This document shows positions 24,765-33,610 of a stretch of DNA of 64,000 nt, piece after piece. Every line of letters begins with the position of its first letter. The first letter of the stretch is position 1. The stretch comes from UBA1546 sp049302185 (GTDB lineage Bacteria > Nitrospirota > Thermodesulfovibrionia > Thermodesulfovibrionales > UBA1546). The notes beneath the pieces were generated by a model, which was not told where the DNA came from, did no database searches, and saw nothing but the letters and a program-made list of their open reading frames with translations. Made by a program: the position numbers and the translations under genes. The DNA is taken from positions 57,486-121,485 of the forward strand of contig JBAQLV010000030.1 in NCBI GenBank assembly GCA_049302185.1, written 5' to 3'.

Positions 24765-27026
24765 TTAAAAAGCCGTGCCAAATGTAAATTCCCATTTGCT
24801 TTTACTTTCCCCCGGTTTTCTATTTAAGTTATGCCCCCATTCCAGCCTTAACGGCCCTATCGGAGAAAACCATCTAAAGCCAATACCTGCCCCGTATTTA
24901 ACATCCTCAATGTCCTTAAAAGAATCAAATGCCCTGCCAGCATCAAAAAATACAACCCCTTTAAATTTCAACTCGCTGACAAGAGGGAAAATGTATTCTG
25001 TGTTAAATATAATCTGTTTTGTCCCGCCTATCACGTCACCGTTTGCATCCCGCGGCCCGCCCTCTCCGAAACCAATGCCCCTCACAGTGTAAATACCTCC
25101 GACATAAAATCTTTCATAAAGAGGAAGCGGTTTGCCGGATATTCCTGTTGCCTGACCATAGCGTCCTCTCAGGGCAAGTGTGGTCTCTTCTGTTACAGGG
25201 AAAAACCACGAGGAGTCAACACCGCTTTTCAAAAAGAGATTGTCCCCGCCGAGTCCTGCATAAGTAACATATAGGACGTTTTTTGAGCCGGTATGAGGGT
25301 CAAAAAAACTGTTTCTTGAATCCCTTGCAATTGCAGGCGTAATGCTGCTTGTTGTTTTTTTGCCTTCCTGATCTTTTATCCTCGCTGATGCATCTGGAGA
25401 TATATTGTGTATTGTCACACTTTCAAAGTTGTAGGTTACATCTGTTTTCCAGTATTCCGACAGGCTTTTGCCCAGCAGCACATCAAATCCCAGCGCTTTT
25501 CTGTCGAATGCGGAATACTTTCTTATTGTGTTATACACACCGGTTCCGAACAAGAGCGGTTTGTCCAGAAACCAGGGGTCCCTGTATGCAAGTTCATAAG
25601 ACGTGCTTCTTCCGCCGAATTCACCCTTTAATTTTATGAGCCGCCCTGTCCCGAATAGATTGGCCTGCGTGACGTCAGCCGTGGCTATAAACTTGTCAAC
25701 AGAACTGTAGCCTCCGCCCACACTGAGAAAACCTGTCGGCTTTTCTTTTACCTTCACATCAATGTCCAAAAGTTTTTCCTCTGTTTTCGGCTTTGGCTGC
25801 ATATCAACAGTTTCAAAGAAATTAAGATTATTAAGCTTTTCATAGCTCCTCTTCAAGAGTTTGCTGTTAAACGTGTCTCCCTCATCAAGACTGATTTCCC
25901 TCCTTATGACCTTATCCTTTGTCTTGATATTGCCTGATATATCTATCCTGCCTATCTTGTAAATGCCGCCCTCATCTATTTTGAAGATTATCTTAACCTG
26001 TTTTGCAGCATCATCAGGCGTAATGTCAGGACCAACATTCACAACTGCATAGCCCTTCTCCGAATACATCTCTCCGAGCGCAGCCACGTCACTTCTCAGC
26101 GTTGCCCTGCTGAATATATTCTTGGGAGCGGATTTTATCTTCTTCCTCAATTCGCTTTCGGGGAATGCCTTATTCCCTGTAATATCCACAGAAGATATCC
26201 TGTATTGCTCTCCTTCAGAGATCATAATTGAGATTATCATTCCTCTTTTATCCTCTGTAAGCTGGATATCAGGGTCAGATACAGCAACCTTTATATACCC
26301 TTTATTAAAGTAAAGGTTTCGTATCCTCTCAATATCAAAGCTCATCTCGTCTTTTTTATAGTACCCTGATGATGTCATGAATGAGAACAACCACCATTCA
26401 CCTGTTTTTATTGTCTTTTTTATTTCCTTTTTTGAAATGGCCTTGCTGCCCTCAATTACTATGGACTTTATCTTGACCTTAGGCCCTTCCTCTATTTGAT
26501 ATGTAAGCGTAACCTCATCATCATTCACCTTGTTCACAACAGGGACAATTTTTGACAGGTAATAGCCTTCCTCTTCATAGAAGGCACGAAGCTTCTCGGC
26601 ATTATCCTGTATCAGGACAGTATCTGCTATGGAGTTTGCCGTTATTGTTATCTTCTCTTTCAGGTCTGAATCTTCCTGCTTCTTATTTCCCTGAAAGTCT
26701 ATACTTATAATCGTGGGTTTCTCTTTTATCAGGTATATAACCCTTACACCGCCTTCAAGCGGCTCTATCTCAACCTTGACATCGTCAAAATAGCCCATCT
26801 TGTAAATGTCTTTTATGTCATTTGTAGTCTTCTCCGAAGAAAGCGGTTCTCCTGTTTTCTGTGTTATCTTGGATTTCACAGCGGCTTCCTCTATCCTCTT
26901 AAGCCCCCTTACCTCCATAGAATTCACCAGAGGCAGAGAAATTTCCTGTGCTGATACGCTCTCTGTACCGCCTATAAACACTGCAAGCATTATAAACCAG
27001 AAAAAAAGTAAAGACGATTTTCTCAT
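24765..27026 (-). CDS. bamA: outer-membrane protein assembly factor BamA
   Basis: 753 residues from ATG 27026, which follows AAGGAGG by 4 nt; the ORF extends 18 codons further without support. Signal peptide, then five POTRA domains (VRGLKRIEEAAVKSKI, IDFQGNKKQEDSDLKEKI, IVIEGSKAISKKEIKK, VDITGNKAFPESELRK, IDISGNIKTKDKVIRR), then a 16-strand barrel with the VRGIGFGEGGPRD lid/loop-6 motif and a terminal aromatic (GTAF). It inserts beta-barrel proteins into the outer membrane. First gene of a bamA-ompH pair. Confidence 0.96.
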   Translation of the reverse strand: MRKSSLLFFWFIMLAVFIGGTESVSAQEISLPLVNSMEVRGLKRIEEAAVKSKITQKTGEPLSSEKTTNDIKDIYKMGYFDDVKVEIEPLEGGVRVIYLIKEKPTIISIDFQGNKKQEDSDLKEKITITANSIADTVLIQDNAEKLRAFYEEEGYYLSKIVPVVNKVNDDEVTLTYQIEEGPKVKIKSIVIEGSKAISKKEIKKTIKTGEWWLFSFMTSSGYYKKDEMSFDIERIRNLYFNKGYIKVAVSDPDIQLTEDKRGMIISIMISEGEQYRISSVDITGNKAFPESELRKKIKSAPKNIFSRATLRSDVAALGEMYSEKGYAVVNVGPDITPDDAAKQVKIIFKIDEGGIYKIGRIDISGNIKTKDKVIRREISLDEGDTFNSKLLKRSYEKLNNLNFFETVDMQPKPKTEEKLLDIDVKVKEKPTGFLSVGGGYSSVDKFIATADVTQANLFGTGRLIKLKGEFGGRSTSYELAYRDPWFLDKPLLFGTGVYNTIRKYSAFDRKALGFDVLLGKSLSEYWKTDVTYNFESVTIHNISPDASARIKDQEGKKTTSSITPAIARDSRNSFFDPHTGSKNVLYVTYAGLGGDNLFLKSGVDSSWFFPVTEETTLALRGRYGQATGISGKPLPLYERFYVGGIYTVRGIGFGEGGPRDANGDVIGGTKQIIFNTEYIFPLVSELKFKGVVFFDAGRAFDSFKDIEDVKYGAGIGFRWFSPIGPLRLEWGHNLNRKPGESKSKWEFTFGTAF

Positions 27027-27355
27027 CTTCCTCCTTAAAACAATACTGCTTGATTCACGGCATCCTTTAAAAACATACATATACTAATGCGGTCATTAGT
27101 AAGGACACATGCAACTTATTTTTTGACGTCATGCCCGAAGTTCTTAATCGGGCATCCAGTGGTTTCTGGATTCCCCGGTCAAGCCGGGGAATGACAATAT
27201 TATATATTGATGCCATTTTACTTAATGCGTTTGTATTAATCTGTCAAGCCTGTATGATAAAAATATCAGCGTGTTAGTATAGCTTTCTAAAAGGGCGCGT
27301 GTAAATAAAAAAATCAAACAATATCCGTACGGTTCGGGTTAAAATTAAAATTACA
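27027..27355. other. 329-nt intergenic region between bamA and rluD
   Basis: Divergent promoter region. It contains a REP-like repeat (27125-27197) and AT-rich sequence; TAAAAT at 27340 and 27346 are possible -10 boxes for rluD. No small gene or RNA recognised. Confidence 0.5.
27125..27197. repeat. intergenic palindromic repeat, GGGGAATCCAG type
   Basis: GACGTCATGCCCGA...TCGGGCATCCAG and CTGGATTCCCCGG...CCGGGGAATGAC in inverted arrangement. Same family as 24619-24741. Confidence 0.85.
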
Positions 27356-28285
27356 ATGATCTCACATAGAGTGAAAGTTCAGGAAAAGGATTCCGGCAAA
27401 CGTATAGATGTTTTAGCCGTTGAGGAAACAGGGATTACCCGTTCACAGATACAGAGACTCATAAAAAAGGGGTTTCTGCTTGTTGACAGCAGGACTGTAA
27501 GCCAGAACTACAGGGTAAAAGCAGGTGACATTATCGTATTAACTGCCGAAGATGAAAAACGGGAACATCTCATTGCAGAAGCAATCCCTATTGAAATACT
27601 CTACATGGACGAACACCTTGTTGTGGTAAACAAACCATCAGGGATGGTGGTTTATCCGGCTGCCGGACATGGCAGCGGCACATTGATAAATGTCCTCCTC
27701 TACCACTGCAAGAAACTTGAAGCGCCGGGCGGCCCGCTAAGGCCCGGCATTGTGCATAGGCTTGACAAAGACACATCAGGAGTGATGGTCGTTGCTCTTG
27801 ACAGCGCCGCATACTACAACCTTGCAGAGCAATTCAAACAGCGGACAATAAACAGAAGATATGTTGCGCTTATCTACGGAAACCCAAAAGAAAACAGCGG
27901 GCAGATCAGCCTTGCCATCGGACGCTCTGAGACTGACAGGAAAAAGATGTCAACAAGGGTAAGGAGAGGCAAAGAGGCTCTGACAATATGGAAGGTAATT
28001 GAAAGATTCCGGCATGCAGCATTTATTGAAGCAAAACTGCGGACAGGAAGGACACACCAGATACGCGTCCACTTTGCATCTATCGGACATCCTGTGCTTG
28101 GAGACCGCGCTTACGGTAAGAAGATTGAGATGGAGACAAAAGAAAGAGGAAAACTGACATTCCCCAGGCAGATGCTTCACGCTGAATCGCTCGGGTTTAT
28201 TCATCCTGTCACAGGAGAATACCTTGAATTCCACAGCCCCATGCCTGAGGATATGGAGGAAAGTATAAAACAGCTAAGAGGCTAA
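27356..28285 (+). CDS. rluD: RluA-family pseudouridine synthase (RluD-like)
   Basis: 309 residues. N-terminal S4 RNA-binding domain (KRIDVLAVEETGITRSQIQR...), then the catalytic RPGIVHRLDKDTSGVMVVA with the nucleophilic Asp, and RTGRTHQIRVHFASIGHPVLGD. It isomerises uridines in 23S rRNA (RluD sites in helix 69 are the usual target of this subgroup). Standard length. Confidence 0.92.
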   Translation: MISHRVKVQEKDSGKRIDVLAVEETGITRSQIQRLIKKGFLLVDSRTVSQNYRVKAGDIIVLTAEDEKREHLIAEAIPIEILYMDEHLVVVNKPSGMVVYPAAGHGSGTLINVLLYHCKKLEAPGGPLRPGIVHRLDKDTSGVMVVALDSAAYYNLAEQFKQRTINRRYVALIYGNPKENSGQISLAIGRSETDRKKMSTRVRRGKEALTIWKVIERFRHAAFIEAKLRTGRTHQIRVHFASIGHPVLGDRAYGKKIEMETKERGKLTFPRQMLHAESLGFIHPVTGEYLEFHSPMPEDMEESIKQLRG

Positions 28286-28309
28286 AATTCCTTTTTCCCG
28301 ACTATTTCC

Positions 28310-29095
28310 TTAAGAACTTCTGAAAAACTCATCCTTGTTCTCCTTAAGCCTTTTACCAAAGGTTTCCAGTTTATCAATTACCGCTTCCTTGTCTTTCCCA
28401 AGTATCTTGAGCAGCATCCTTAATTCTTCAACTTTCTGCATGATATGTTTGTTTTGAGGATTTGCAGACAACATCTCTTTATAAATACTCATTGCCTTCA
28501 TGTAATCACCTATGGATATAAATTGTTCCGCATCATTCAGGCTATATGCGCCTTTGTCTTCCTTTTCAGGCAGCCTCTCTGCCACAGGCGCTTTTTCTTC
28601 CTTGAACGCCTCAAAAGAAGAAGGAGCAGCATTGCCCTGCACAGAAAATTCTTCAGGAGCGGATTCCGGCGCTGTTATGCTCTCCTCTTGTACATGACCT
28701 CTCTGAAGCGTCTCAAGATTTGAGACAGCGTCACCATCAAAAGGGTTCAGTTTGAGCACTACCCTGTATTCTCCTATTGCCCTTTCTTTCTCTCCTGAAT
28801 CCCTGTATATCTCGGCTAATTTCTTATGCGCAAACAAATTATTAGGTATCGCTGATATCACCTTCTCGAATTCTTCCTTTGCCGCAGGCGCCATCTTTTT
28901 CTCAAGATATATCTTGCCGAGCGACACCCTTGCGCTTGTATATCCCGGCTGGCTGGTGATTCCGGTCATCAGGACAGATATGGCCTCATCAAGCATCCCT
29001 GTTTTTCTGTATTCTTCAGCAAGAGGGACGAAAAGCTTTGAGTTGGGATCCTTCTTCACTTTCTCTTTTAATTTTTCGATATCTTCAAGCGCCAT
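28310..29095 (-). CDS. tetratricopeptide repeat protein
   Basis: 261 residues with TPR-like units: KVKKDPNSKLFVPLAEEYRK, LDEAISVLMTGITSQPGYTS, PNNLFAHKKLAEIYRDSGEK, ERAIGEYRVVLKLNPFDGDA and, after an acidic linker, YMKAMSIYKEMLSANPQNKH. No signal peptide, so cytoplasmic. Similar proteins are common in Nitrospirota and deltaproteobacteria as scaffolds; the partner is unknown. Confidence 0.85.
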   Translation of the reverse strand: MALEDIEKLKEKVKKDPNSKLFVPLAEEYRKTGMLDEAISVLMTGITSQPGYTSARVSLGKIYLEKKMAPAAKEEFEKVISAIPNNLFAHKKLAEIYRDSGEKERAIGEYRVVLKLNPFDGDAVSNLETLQRGHVQEESITAPESAPEEFSVQGNAAPSSFEAFKEEKAPVAERLPEKEDKGAYSLNDAEQFISIGDYMKAMSIYKEMLSANPQNKHIMQKVEELRMLLKILGKDKEAVIDKLETFGKRLKENKDEFFRSS

Positions 29096-29148
29096 ATTAT
29101 ATTCAAAAAAGCTTAACAGAACATCTGAAAAAGTTCAAGCTTATACTG

Positions 29149-30162
29149 TTACTCCCACACCCCCTCTATTGTCACACCGCAGCTTAAACACTTCCCGTTT
29201 TTTATCCTGCTTTCTTGAATGCTGAAGCCGAATCTCTGGATAAGCAGTTCCCTGCAATTCGGGCAATAGGTATTCTCGCCGCCTTCGCCCGGCACATTCC
29301 CTTCATAAACATATTTAAGCCCTGTATCAAAGCCCATCTGCCGCGCCCATCTCAGCGTCTTGATAGGAGTGCGCGGCGCATCTGTTAATTTATAAGTTGG
29401 ATAGAACTGTGTTACGTGCCACGGAATGGCAGGGTCAACAGATTTTATGAATTCAGCAATGCTCTTTAAGCCTTCCTCCGCATCATTATAACCCGGTATT
29501 ATCAATGTTGTGACCTCCACCCATACGCCAAGCTCTTTCATAAGTCTTATCGTATCCCTGACAGGCTCGGCTTTTGCCCCGCATACCTCCTTGTAAAACT
29601 TCTCGCTGCCCTTTAGGTCAATGTTGTTCCCGTCAAGATACGGCGCTATCAGCCTTGTTGCCTCCGGAGTCGTGTAGCCATTGCTGACAAATACATTCTT
29701 TATTCCTTTTCCCTTGGCAAGCATTGCACAGTCATATGCGAATTCAAAAAATATTGTGGGCTCTGTATATGTATAAGATATGCTCTTGCACCCGTATCTT
29801 TCTGCCATGTTCACTACCTCCTCAGGCGTCATATCCTCTCCGGGGATTGGGACATCAGGCCTTTCCCTCGGAAACTGGGATATCTCATAGTTCTGGCAGT
29901 GCCGGCACCTCAGGTTACATCCTGCTGTTGCTATGGAGAAAGAAGATGAACCCGGCAGGAAATGGAAAAGCGGTTTTTTCTCTATGGGGTCTACATGAGA
30001 AGCAACAACCTTGCCGTATACGAGACTGAAAAGAGCGCCGTCCATGTTCTGTCTGACAGCGCATATCCCCCGTTTTCCATCCGAGATAAGACACCTGTGG
30101 CTGCAGAGAAAGCATCTTACCTTTTTATCGCCGAGTTTCTCATAAAGCATCGCCTCTTTCAT
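29149..30162 (-). CDS. amrS: AmmeMemoRadiSam system radical SAM enzyme
   Basis: 337 residues. Two zinc-like pairs at the N-terminus (VRCFLCSHRC, GICAV), the radical SAM motif TAGCNLRCRHCQNYEISQ (CxxxCxxC), and a C-terminal zinc ribbon (YCPNCRELL ... CLSCGVTIEG). This matches AmrS/PflA-related enzymes of the AmmeMemoRadiSam system, whose biological role is unknown. The AMMECR1 partner is 3.4 kb away at 33611; no Memo protein is in the window. TGCTATAAT sits 6 nt before the ATG, so the mRNA is likely leaderless. Confidence 0.9.
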   Translation of the reverse strand: MKEAMLYEKLGDKKVRCFLCSHRCLISDGKRGICAVRQNMDGALFSLVYGKVVASHVDPIEKKPLFHFLPGSSSFSIATAGCNLRCRHCQNYEISQFPRERPDVPIPGEDMTPEEVVNMAERYGCKSISYTYTEPTIFFEFAYDCAMLAKGKGIKNVFVSNGYTTPEATRLIAPYLDGNNIDLKGSEKFYKEVCGAKAEPVRDTIRLMKELGVWVEVTTLIIPGYNDAEEGLKSIAEFIKSVDPAIPWHVTQFYPTYKLTDAPRTPIKTLRWARQMGFDTGLKYVYEGNVPGEGGENTYCPNCRELLIQRFGFSIQESRIKNGKCLSCGVTIEGVWE

Positions 30163-30168
30163 AATTGA

Positions 30169-30174
30169 ATTATA
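30169..30174 (-). promoter_or_regulatory. extended -10 box of amrS
   Basis: On the minus strand TGCTATAAT ends 6 nt before the ATG, a perfect extended -10 element with no room for a ribosome-binding site. Confidence 0.6.
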
Positions 30175-30242
30175 GCACGAGTATCAATTGACTTAAAAGG
30201 TGCAGATGTGCAAAATAAAAACATTGCACATGGAGGTAAAAG

Positions 30243-30458
30243 ATGCCGATTTACGAATATAAATGCAGTAAATGCAAAAGGTCATTTTCAGTCCTGCAAA
30301 AAACAGGGACATCAGAGAAAGATACGGTATGCCCTGATTGTGGTTCTAATGTTGTAAAAAAACTGCTGTCCGCATTCTCATGTTCTGCTGCCGGAGGCGA
30401 TACATTCCCCGAGCAGCTCGGGGCTTCAGGCAGGGCATGCGGTGGCGGCAGCGGCTGA
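30243..30458 (+). CDS. FmdB-family zinc-ribbon protein
   Basis: 71 residues beginning MPIYEYKCSKCKRSFSVLQK with a second Cys pair CPDCGS, the classic FmdB/putative regulatory zinc ribbon. GGAGGT lies 6 nt upstream of the ATG. The C-terminus (PEQLGASGRACGGGSG) is partly encoded by a small hairpin CCCCGAGCAGCTCGGGG and may be repeat-derived. Role is unknown in most bacteria. Confidence 0.85.
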   Translation: MPIYEYKCSKCKRSFSVLQKTGTSEKDTVCPDCGSNVVKKLLSAFSCSAAGGDTFPEQLGASGRACGGGSG

Positions 30459-30500
30459 GGAGTCTCTTCCTGCTGAACCGTGAGTTCAGCGATCATAGAA

Positions 30501-30569
30501 CGTCATTCCCGTGTAAACGGGAATCCAGAAACCATATCCTCTGGATTCCGCATCAAGTGCGGAATGACA
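30501..30569. repeat. intergenic palindromic repeat, GGGAATCCAG type
   Basis: CGTCATTCCCGTG...ACGGGAATCCAGAAACC and inverted CTGGATTCCGCATC...GCGGAATGACAA. Same family as 24619 and 27125. Confidence 0.85.
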
Positions 30570-30630
30570 AACAAAAATGGAATTATGCCTATTTTCGGGT
30601 CAATGACAAGATAAAAGAGGTAAGTCCTGC

Positions 30631-31527
30631 GTGAAGATTAATTTTACAAAGATGCACGGCCTCGGCAATGACTTCATTCTAATTGACTGCATCAAGCAAA
30701 AGCTAAAAACTCAGGACTCAGATCTCAAAGGTCTAAGCAGAAAACTCTGCCACAGGCAGTTCGGCATAGGCGCTGACCAGATACTCCTGCTTTATCCGTC
30801 CAGAATAGCTGATTTCAGGATGCGGATATTTAACGCTGATGGCAGCGAGGTGGAGATGTGCGGCAACGGCATAAGATGCCTTGCTAAATATATCTGGAGC
30901 AGAAGGTTATCCGGAAAGGCCATTCTTAATATTGAAACCTTGGCAGGCATAATAAGACCTCAGAAAAAAGGCAAACTGGTAAGAGTTGATATGGGAGAAC
31001 CGGTTTTTGAGCCTGAGAAGATACCGGTAAAAATAAGTTCAAAGTTCAAAATTCAAAGTTCAAAAATAAAAACTCCTAACTCCAAACTCCTAACTCCTAA
31101 CTCTAAACTACTTATTGACTACCCCTTAAAAATTGAGGACAGGGAGTTTAAAATAACCTGTGTTTCAATGGGCAATCCGCACGCTGTAATAGTTGTTGAC
31201 AATGTTGCTGATTTCCCTGTAACTTATTACGGGCCGTTTCTTGAAATGCATGAGATTTTTCCTAAAAGAACTAACGTGGAATTCATAGAGATATTGAATC
31301 CCTCAGAGATAAAAATGAGAGTATGGGAAAGAGGCGCTGGCGAGACAATGGCATGCGGCACAGGGGCATCTGCTGCTGCTGTTGCCTCCAGCCTCAAGGG
31401 GCTTACAGGAAAAAATGTTACAGTACATCTTACCGTAGGAGATTTAATTGTTGAGTGGGCGAAAGATAACCATGTTTATATGACAGGCCCTGCAGAAGAG
31501 GCATTTACAGGAGAAATAAAGATTTAA
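30631..31527 (+). CDS. dapF: diaminopimelate epimerase
   Basis: 298 residues; converts LL- to meso-diaminopimelate for lysine and peptidoglycan. MHGLGNDFILID, MCGNGIRCLAKY (first catalytic Cys) and MACGTGASAAAVAS (second Cys) are intact. The GTG start at 30631 follows AGAGG. About residues 136-160 (nt 31036-31110) hold a repeat-encoded insert, KFKIQSSKIKTPNSKLLTPN and more, between two domain segments, making the protein about 20-25 residues longer than usual. Two repeat families are fused in it. dapA follows. Confidence 0.94.
   Translation: MKINFTKMHGLGNDFILIDCIKQKLKTQDSDLKGLSRKLCHRQFGIGADQILLLYPSRIADFRMRIFNADGSEVEMCGNGIRCLAKYIWSRRLSGKAILNIETLAGIIRPQKKGKLVRVDMGEPVFEPEKIPVKISSKFKIQSSKIKTPNSKLLTPNSKLLIDYPLKIEDREFKITCVSMGNPHAVIVVDNVADFPVTYYGPFLEMHEIFPKRTNVEFIEILNPSEIKMRVWERGAGETMACGTGASAAAVASSLKGLTGKNVTVHLTVGDLIVEWAKDNHVYMTGPAEEAFTGEIKI
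31036..31110. repeat. in-frame tandem repeats inside dapF
   Basis: AGTTCAAAGTTCAAAATTCA (ATTCAAA family, as in atpF and leuS) directly followed by AACTCCTAACTCC-type copies (as in bioF). Length and phase keep the dapF frame. Confidence 0.9.
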
Positions 31528-31550
31528 CGCATAGGCAGAAGGAGGTTTTT

Positions 31551-32423
31551 ATGTTTACGGGCTCAACAGTTGCAATAGTCACGCCTTTTAAAAAAGGCAA
31601 GGTTGATGAAAAGGCTTTATGCAATTTAATAGAGTGGCATATAAAGCAGGGGACAAATGCCATTGTGCCGTGCGGAACTACAGGCGAATCAGCAACCCTT
31701 GATTACGAAGAACACTACAGGGTAATAGAGATAACAGTCAAGACAGTGAATAAACGCATCCCTGTAATAGCAGGGACAGGAGCAAACGCCACTGATGAAA
31801 CAATAATGATAACAAAGAAAGCGGAGAAGGTTGGCGCTGATGCAGCTTTGCTTGTCTCTCCTTATTACAACAAGCCCACACAGGAAGGCATTTACAGGCA
31901 TTACAAAGAAGTGGCAAAGGCTGTTGATATCCCCATTGTCCTTTATAATGTTCCCGGAAGGACTGCATCCAATATACTGCCTTCAACAGTTGCGCGCCTT
32001 GCAGAGATTAAAAACATAGCTGCCATAAAAGAGGCAACAGGAGACATGAAACAGGTAAGCGAGGTTATAAGGCTGTGCGGAGATAGGATATCGGTCATTT
32101 CAGGCGATGATTTTACAACACTCACATTACTTGCGCTCGGAGGAAAAGGCGTAATCTCTGTTTCTGCGAATGTGGCTCCGAAGGATGTTTCCGACATGTG
32201 CGCTGCATGGGAAAAGGGAGACATAGCGAAAGCGAGAAAGCTGCATTACAAATTAGAGCCTCTGAATGCCTCCATGTTCATAGAGACAAACCCGATACCC
32301 GCTAAGACAGCGCTTGCAATGATGGGAAAAATAAAAGAGGAATTCAGGCTTCCGCTCTGCGAGATGGCAGATGCGAATAAAGATAAGCTGAAAAAAGCAT
32401 TGAAGGATTACGGGCTGATTTAA
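31551..32423 (+). CDS. dapA: 4-hydroxy-tetrahydrodipicolinate synthase
   Basis: 290-residue TIM-barrel aldolase that condenses pyruvate with aspartate semialdehyde. CGTTGESATLDYEEH, LLVSPYYNKPTQEGIYRHY (catalytic Tyr), VLYNVPGRTASN and IAAIKEATGDM (Schiff-base Lys) are present. AGAAGGAGG precedes the ATG. Forms a dapF-dapA unit for lysine/peptidoglycan synthesis. Confidence 0.97.
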   Translation: MFTGSTVAIVTPFKKGKVDEKALCNLIEWHIKQGTNAIVPCGTTGESATLDYEEHYRVIEITVKTVNKRIPVIAGTGANATDETIMITKKAEKVGADAALLVSPYYNKPTQEGIYRHYKEVAKAVDIPIVLYNVPGRTASNILPSTVARLAEIKNIAAIKEATGDMKQVSEVIRLCGDRISVISGDDFTTLTLLALGGKGVISVSANVAPKDVSDMCAAWEKGDIAKARKLHYKLEPLNASMFIETNPIPAKTALAMMGKIKEEFRLPLCEMADANKDKLKKALKDYGLI

Positions 32424-32446
32424 GTTATTAAATTAGATAGTCTTGT

Positions 32447-32595
32447 ACGAGGCAGACATTGCTCACAAATTTCTTTAACTCGATAAATTATTGAGATTAT
32501 CTTGATTTGTCATGTCCGATAAAGTATTCCAAAAACCATCAGAGCGAGGTAGCAAAGGTATCGAAAAATAAATTTTTTCGCAACATCTGCCTCGT
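32447..32595. repeat. MITE-like element with terminal inverted repeats
   Basis: ACGAGGCAGACATTGC (32447-32462) and GCAACATCTGCCTCGT (32580-32595) are inverted, 14 of 16 matching; about 149 bp, no ORF, AT-rich inside. It lies in the whole gap between dapA and the ferredoxin gene. Confidence 0.6.
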
Positions 32596-32609
32596 CTTAA
32601 GCAATAAAC

Positions 32610-32801
32610 TTATTCTTCCAGCATAATCGCTTCAACAGGGCAGTTCTCTTCTGCTGCTTCGCAGCATCCTGCATAATCGCACCCGTCAGGGTCAACAATC
32701 TCTGATTTTCCTGTCGCCTCATTCAGATGAAAGACAGCAGGGCATATCTCCTGACATGTCCCGCAGCCGATGCACTTATCCTCGTCTACCCTGACGTTCA
32801 T
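32610..32801 (-). CDS. single-cluster 4Fe-4S ferredoxin
   Basis: 63 residues from ATG 32801. MNVRVDEDKCIGCGTCQEICP supplies three cluster cysteines and the Cys-Pro pair, with CCEAAEENCPVEAI closing the cluster. A low-potential electron carrier in the cytoplasm. TGGTAAAAT ends 7 nt before this ATG, which favours it over the in-frame ATG at 32810. A conserved Cys pair (DYAGCCEAAEENC) suggests a disulfide in addition to the cluster. Confidence 0.9.
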   Translation of the reverse strand: MNVRVDEDKCIGCGTCQEICPAVFHLNEATGKSEIVDPDGCDYAGCCEAAEENCPVEAIMLEE

Positions 32802-32865
32802 GTTACACATTTTACCATACTTTTATAGGCATGCATGACATACCCATCCACTAAAGTGAAGACAA

Positions 32866-33063
32866 TGCAGGCATGTTGCCAAATCCTTTGAGCGATATTA
32901 GTCCCGACATGTCGGGATTGGTAACAAATCTCGGCGAAGTGGAAGATAAGCGATTTCAACTGTCTGAGCCTGAAAGGCGAGTTTTGAAATCGCCTGTAAC
33001 GAGCCATAGATTTGTCAAAAAGTCTCTGCAGAAAGCGAAAGGGATTTGGCGACATACCCTGCA
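32866..33063. repeat. 198-bp nested inverted-repeat element
   Basis: Ends: TGCAGGCATGTTGCCAAATC (32866 on) and GATTTGGCGACATACCCTGC (to 33062) are inverted with few mismatches. Inside are a perfect 16-mer palindrome TCCCGACATGTCGGGA (32902-32917) and inverted GCGATTTCAA/TTGAAATCGC arms (about 32950-32994). Very structured, without an ORF of note. Confidence 0.65.
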
Positions 33064-33072
33064 CCCATACAA

Positions 33073-33101
33073 TTGCTTACTTTCTACTAAAATGCTATAT
33101 T
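33073..33101 (+). promoter_or_regulatory. moaC promoter, extended -10, leaderless
   Basis: TTGCTT (33073-33078), 17 nt, TATATT (33096-33101) with upstream TG(C). The ATG at 33109 is 7 nt downstream. Confidence 0.6.
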
Positions 33102-33108
33102 AGATTCC

Positions 33109-33585
33109 ATGAAAAAGCTTACCCACATAGACAAAAAAGGCAGGCCTAAGATGGTTGATGTAGGCTCAAAACCATTGACTGAAAGAATGGCTGTTGCGAG
33201 AGGCTCTGTCTATATGAAAAAAGAAACTTTTAAACTCATAAAAGCAGGTAAACTCTCAAAAGGCGATGTCTTGAATGTTGCAAAACTTGCAGGGATTATG
33301 GCCGCAAAAAAGACATCCGAGATTATCCCTCTCTGCCATCCTCTTAATATCACATCAGTTGACATTGACTTCAAACTTGATGAGAAAAAAAGCAGAATAG
33401 ACATAGAATCCCGCGTTAAGATAACAGGACAGACAGGCGTTGAGATGGAGGCGCTTACTGCTGTATCTGCCGCCGCGCTCACGATCTATGACATGTGCAA
33501 GGCTGTGGATAAGGGAATGGTCATCTCTGATATTATGCTAATGGAAAAACGCGGGGGGAAAAGCGGAACATTCAAAAGACAGTAG
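33109..33585 (+). CDS. moaC: cyclic pyranopterin monophosphate synthase
   Basis: 158 residues; second step of molybdenum cofactor synthesis, after MoaA. MVDVGSKPLTERMAVARG, IPLCHPLNITSVDIDF, GVEMEALTAVSAAALTIYDMCKA and KRGGKSG are diagnostic. Length normal. No other moa gene nearby. Confidence 0.96.
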   Translation: MKKLTHIDKKGRPKMVDVGSKPLTERMAVARGSVYMKKETFKLIKAGKLSKGDVLNVAKLAGIMAAKKTSEIIPLCHPLNITSVDIDFKLDEKKSRIDIESRVKITGQTGVEMEALTAVSAAALTIYDMCKAVDKGMVISDIMLMEKRGGKSGTFKRQ

Positions 33586-33610
33586 CAATGCCGTCTTCAA
33601 GCTGAAAAAG

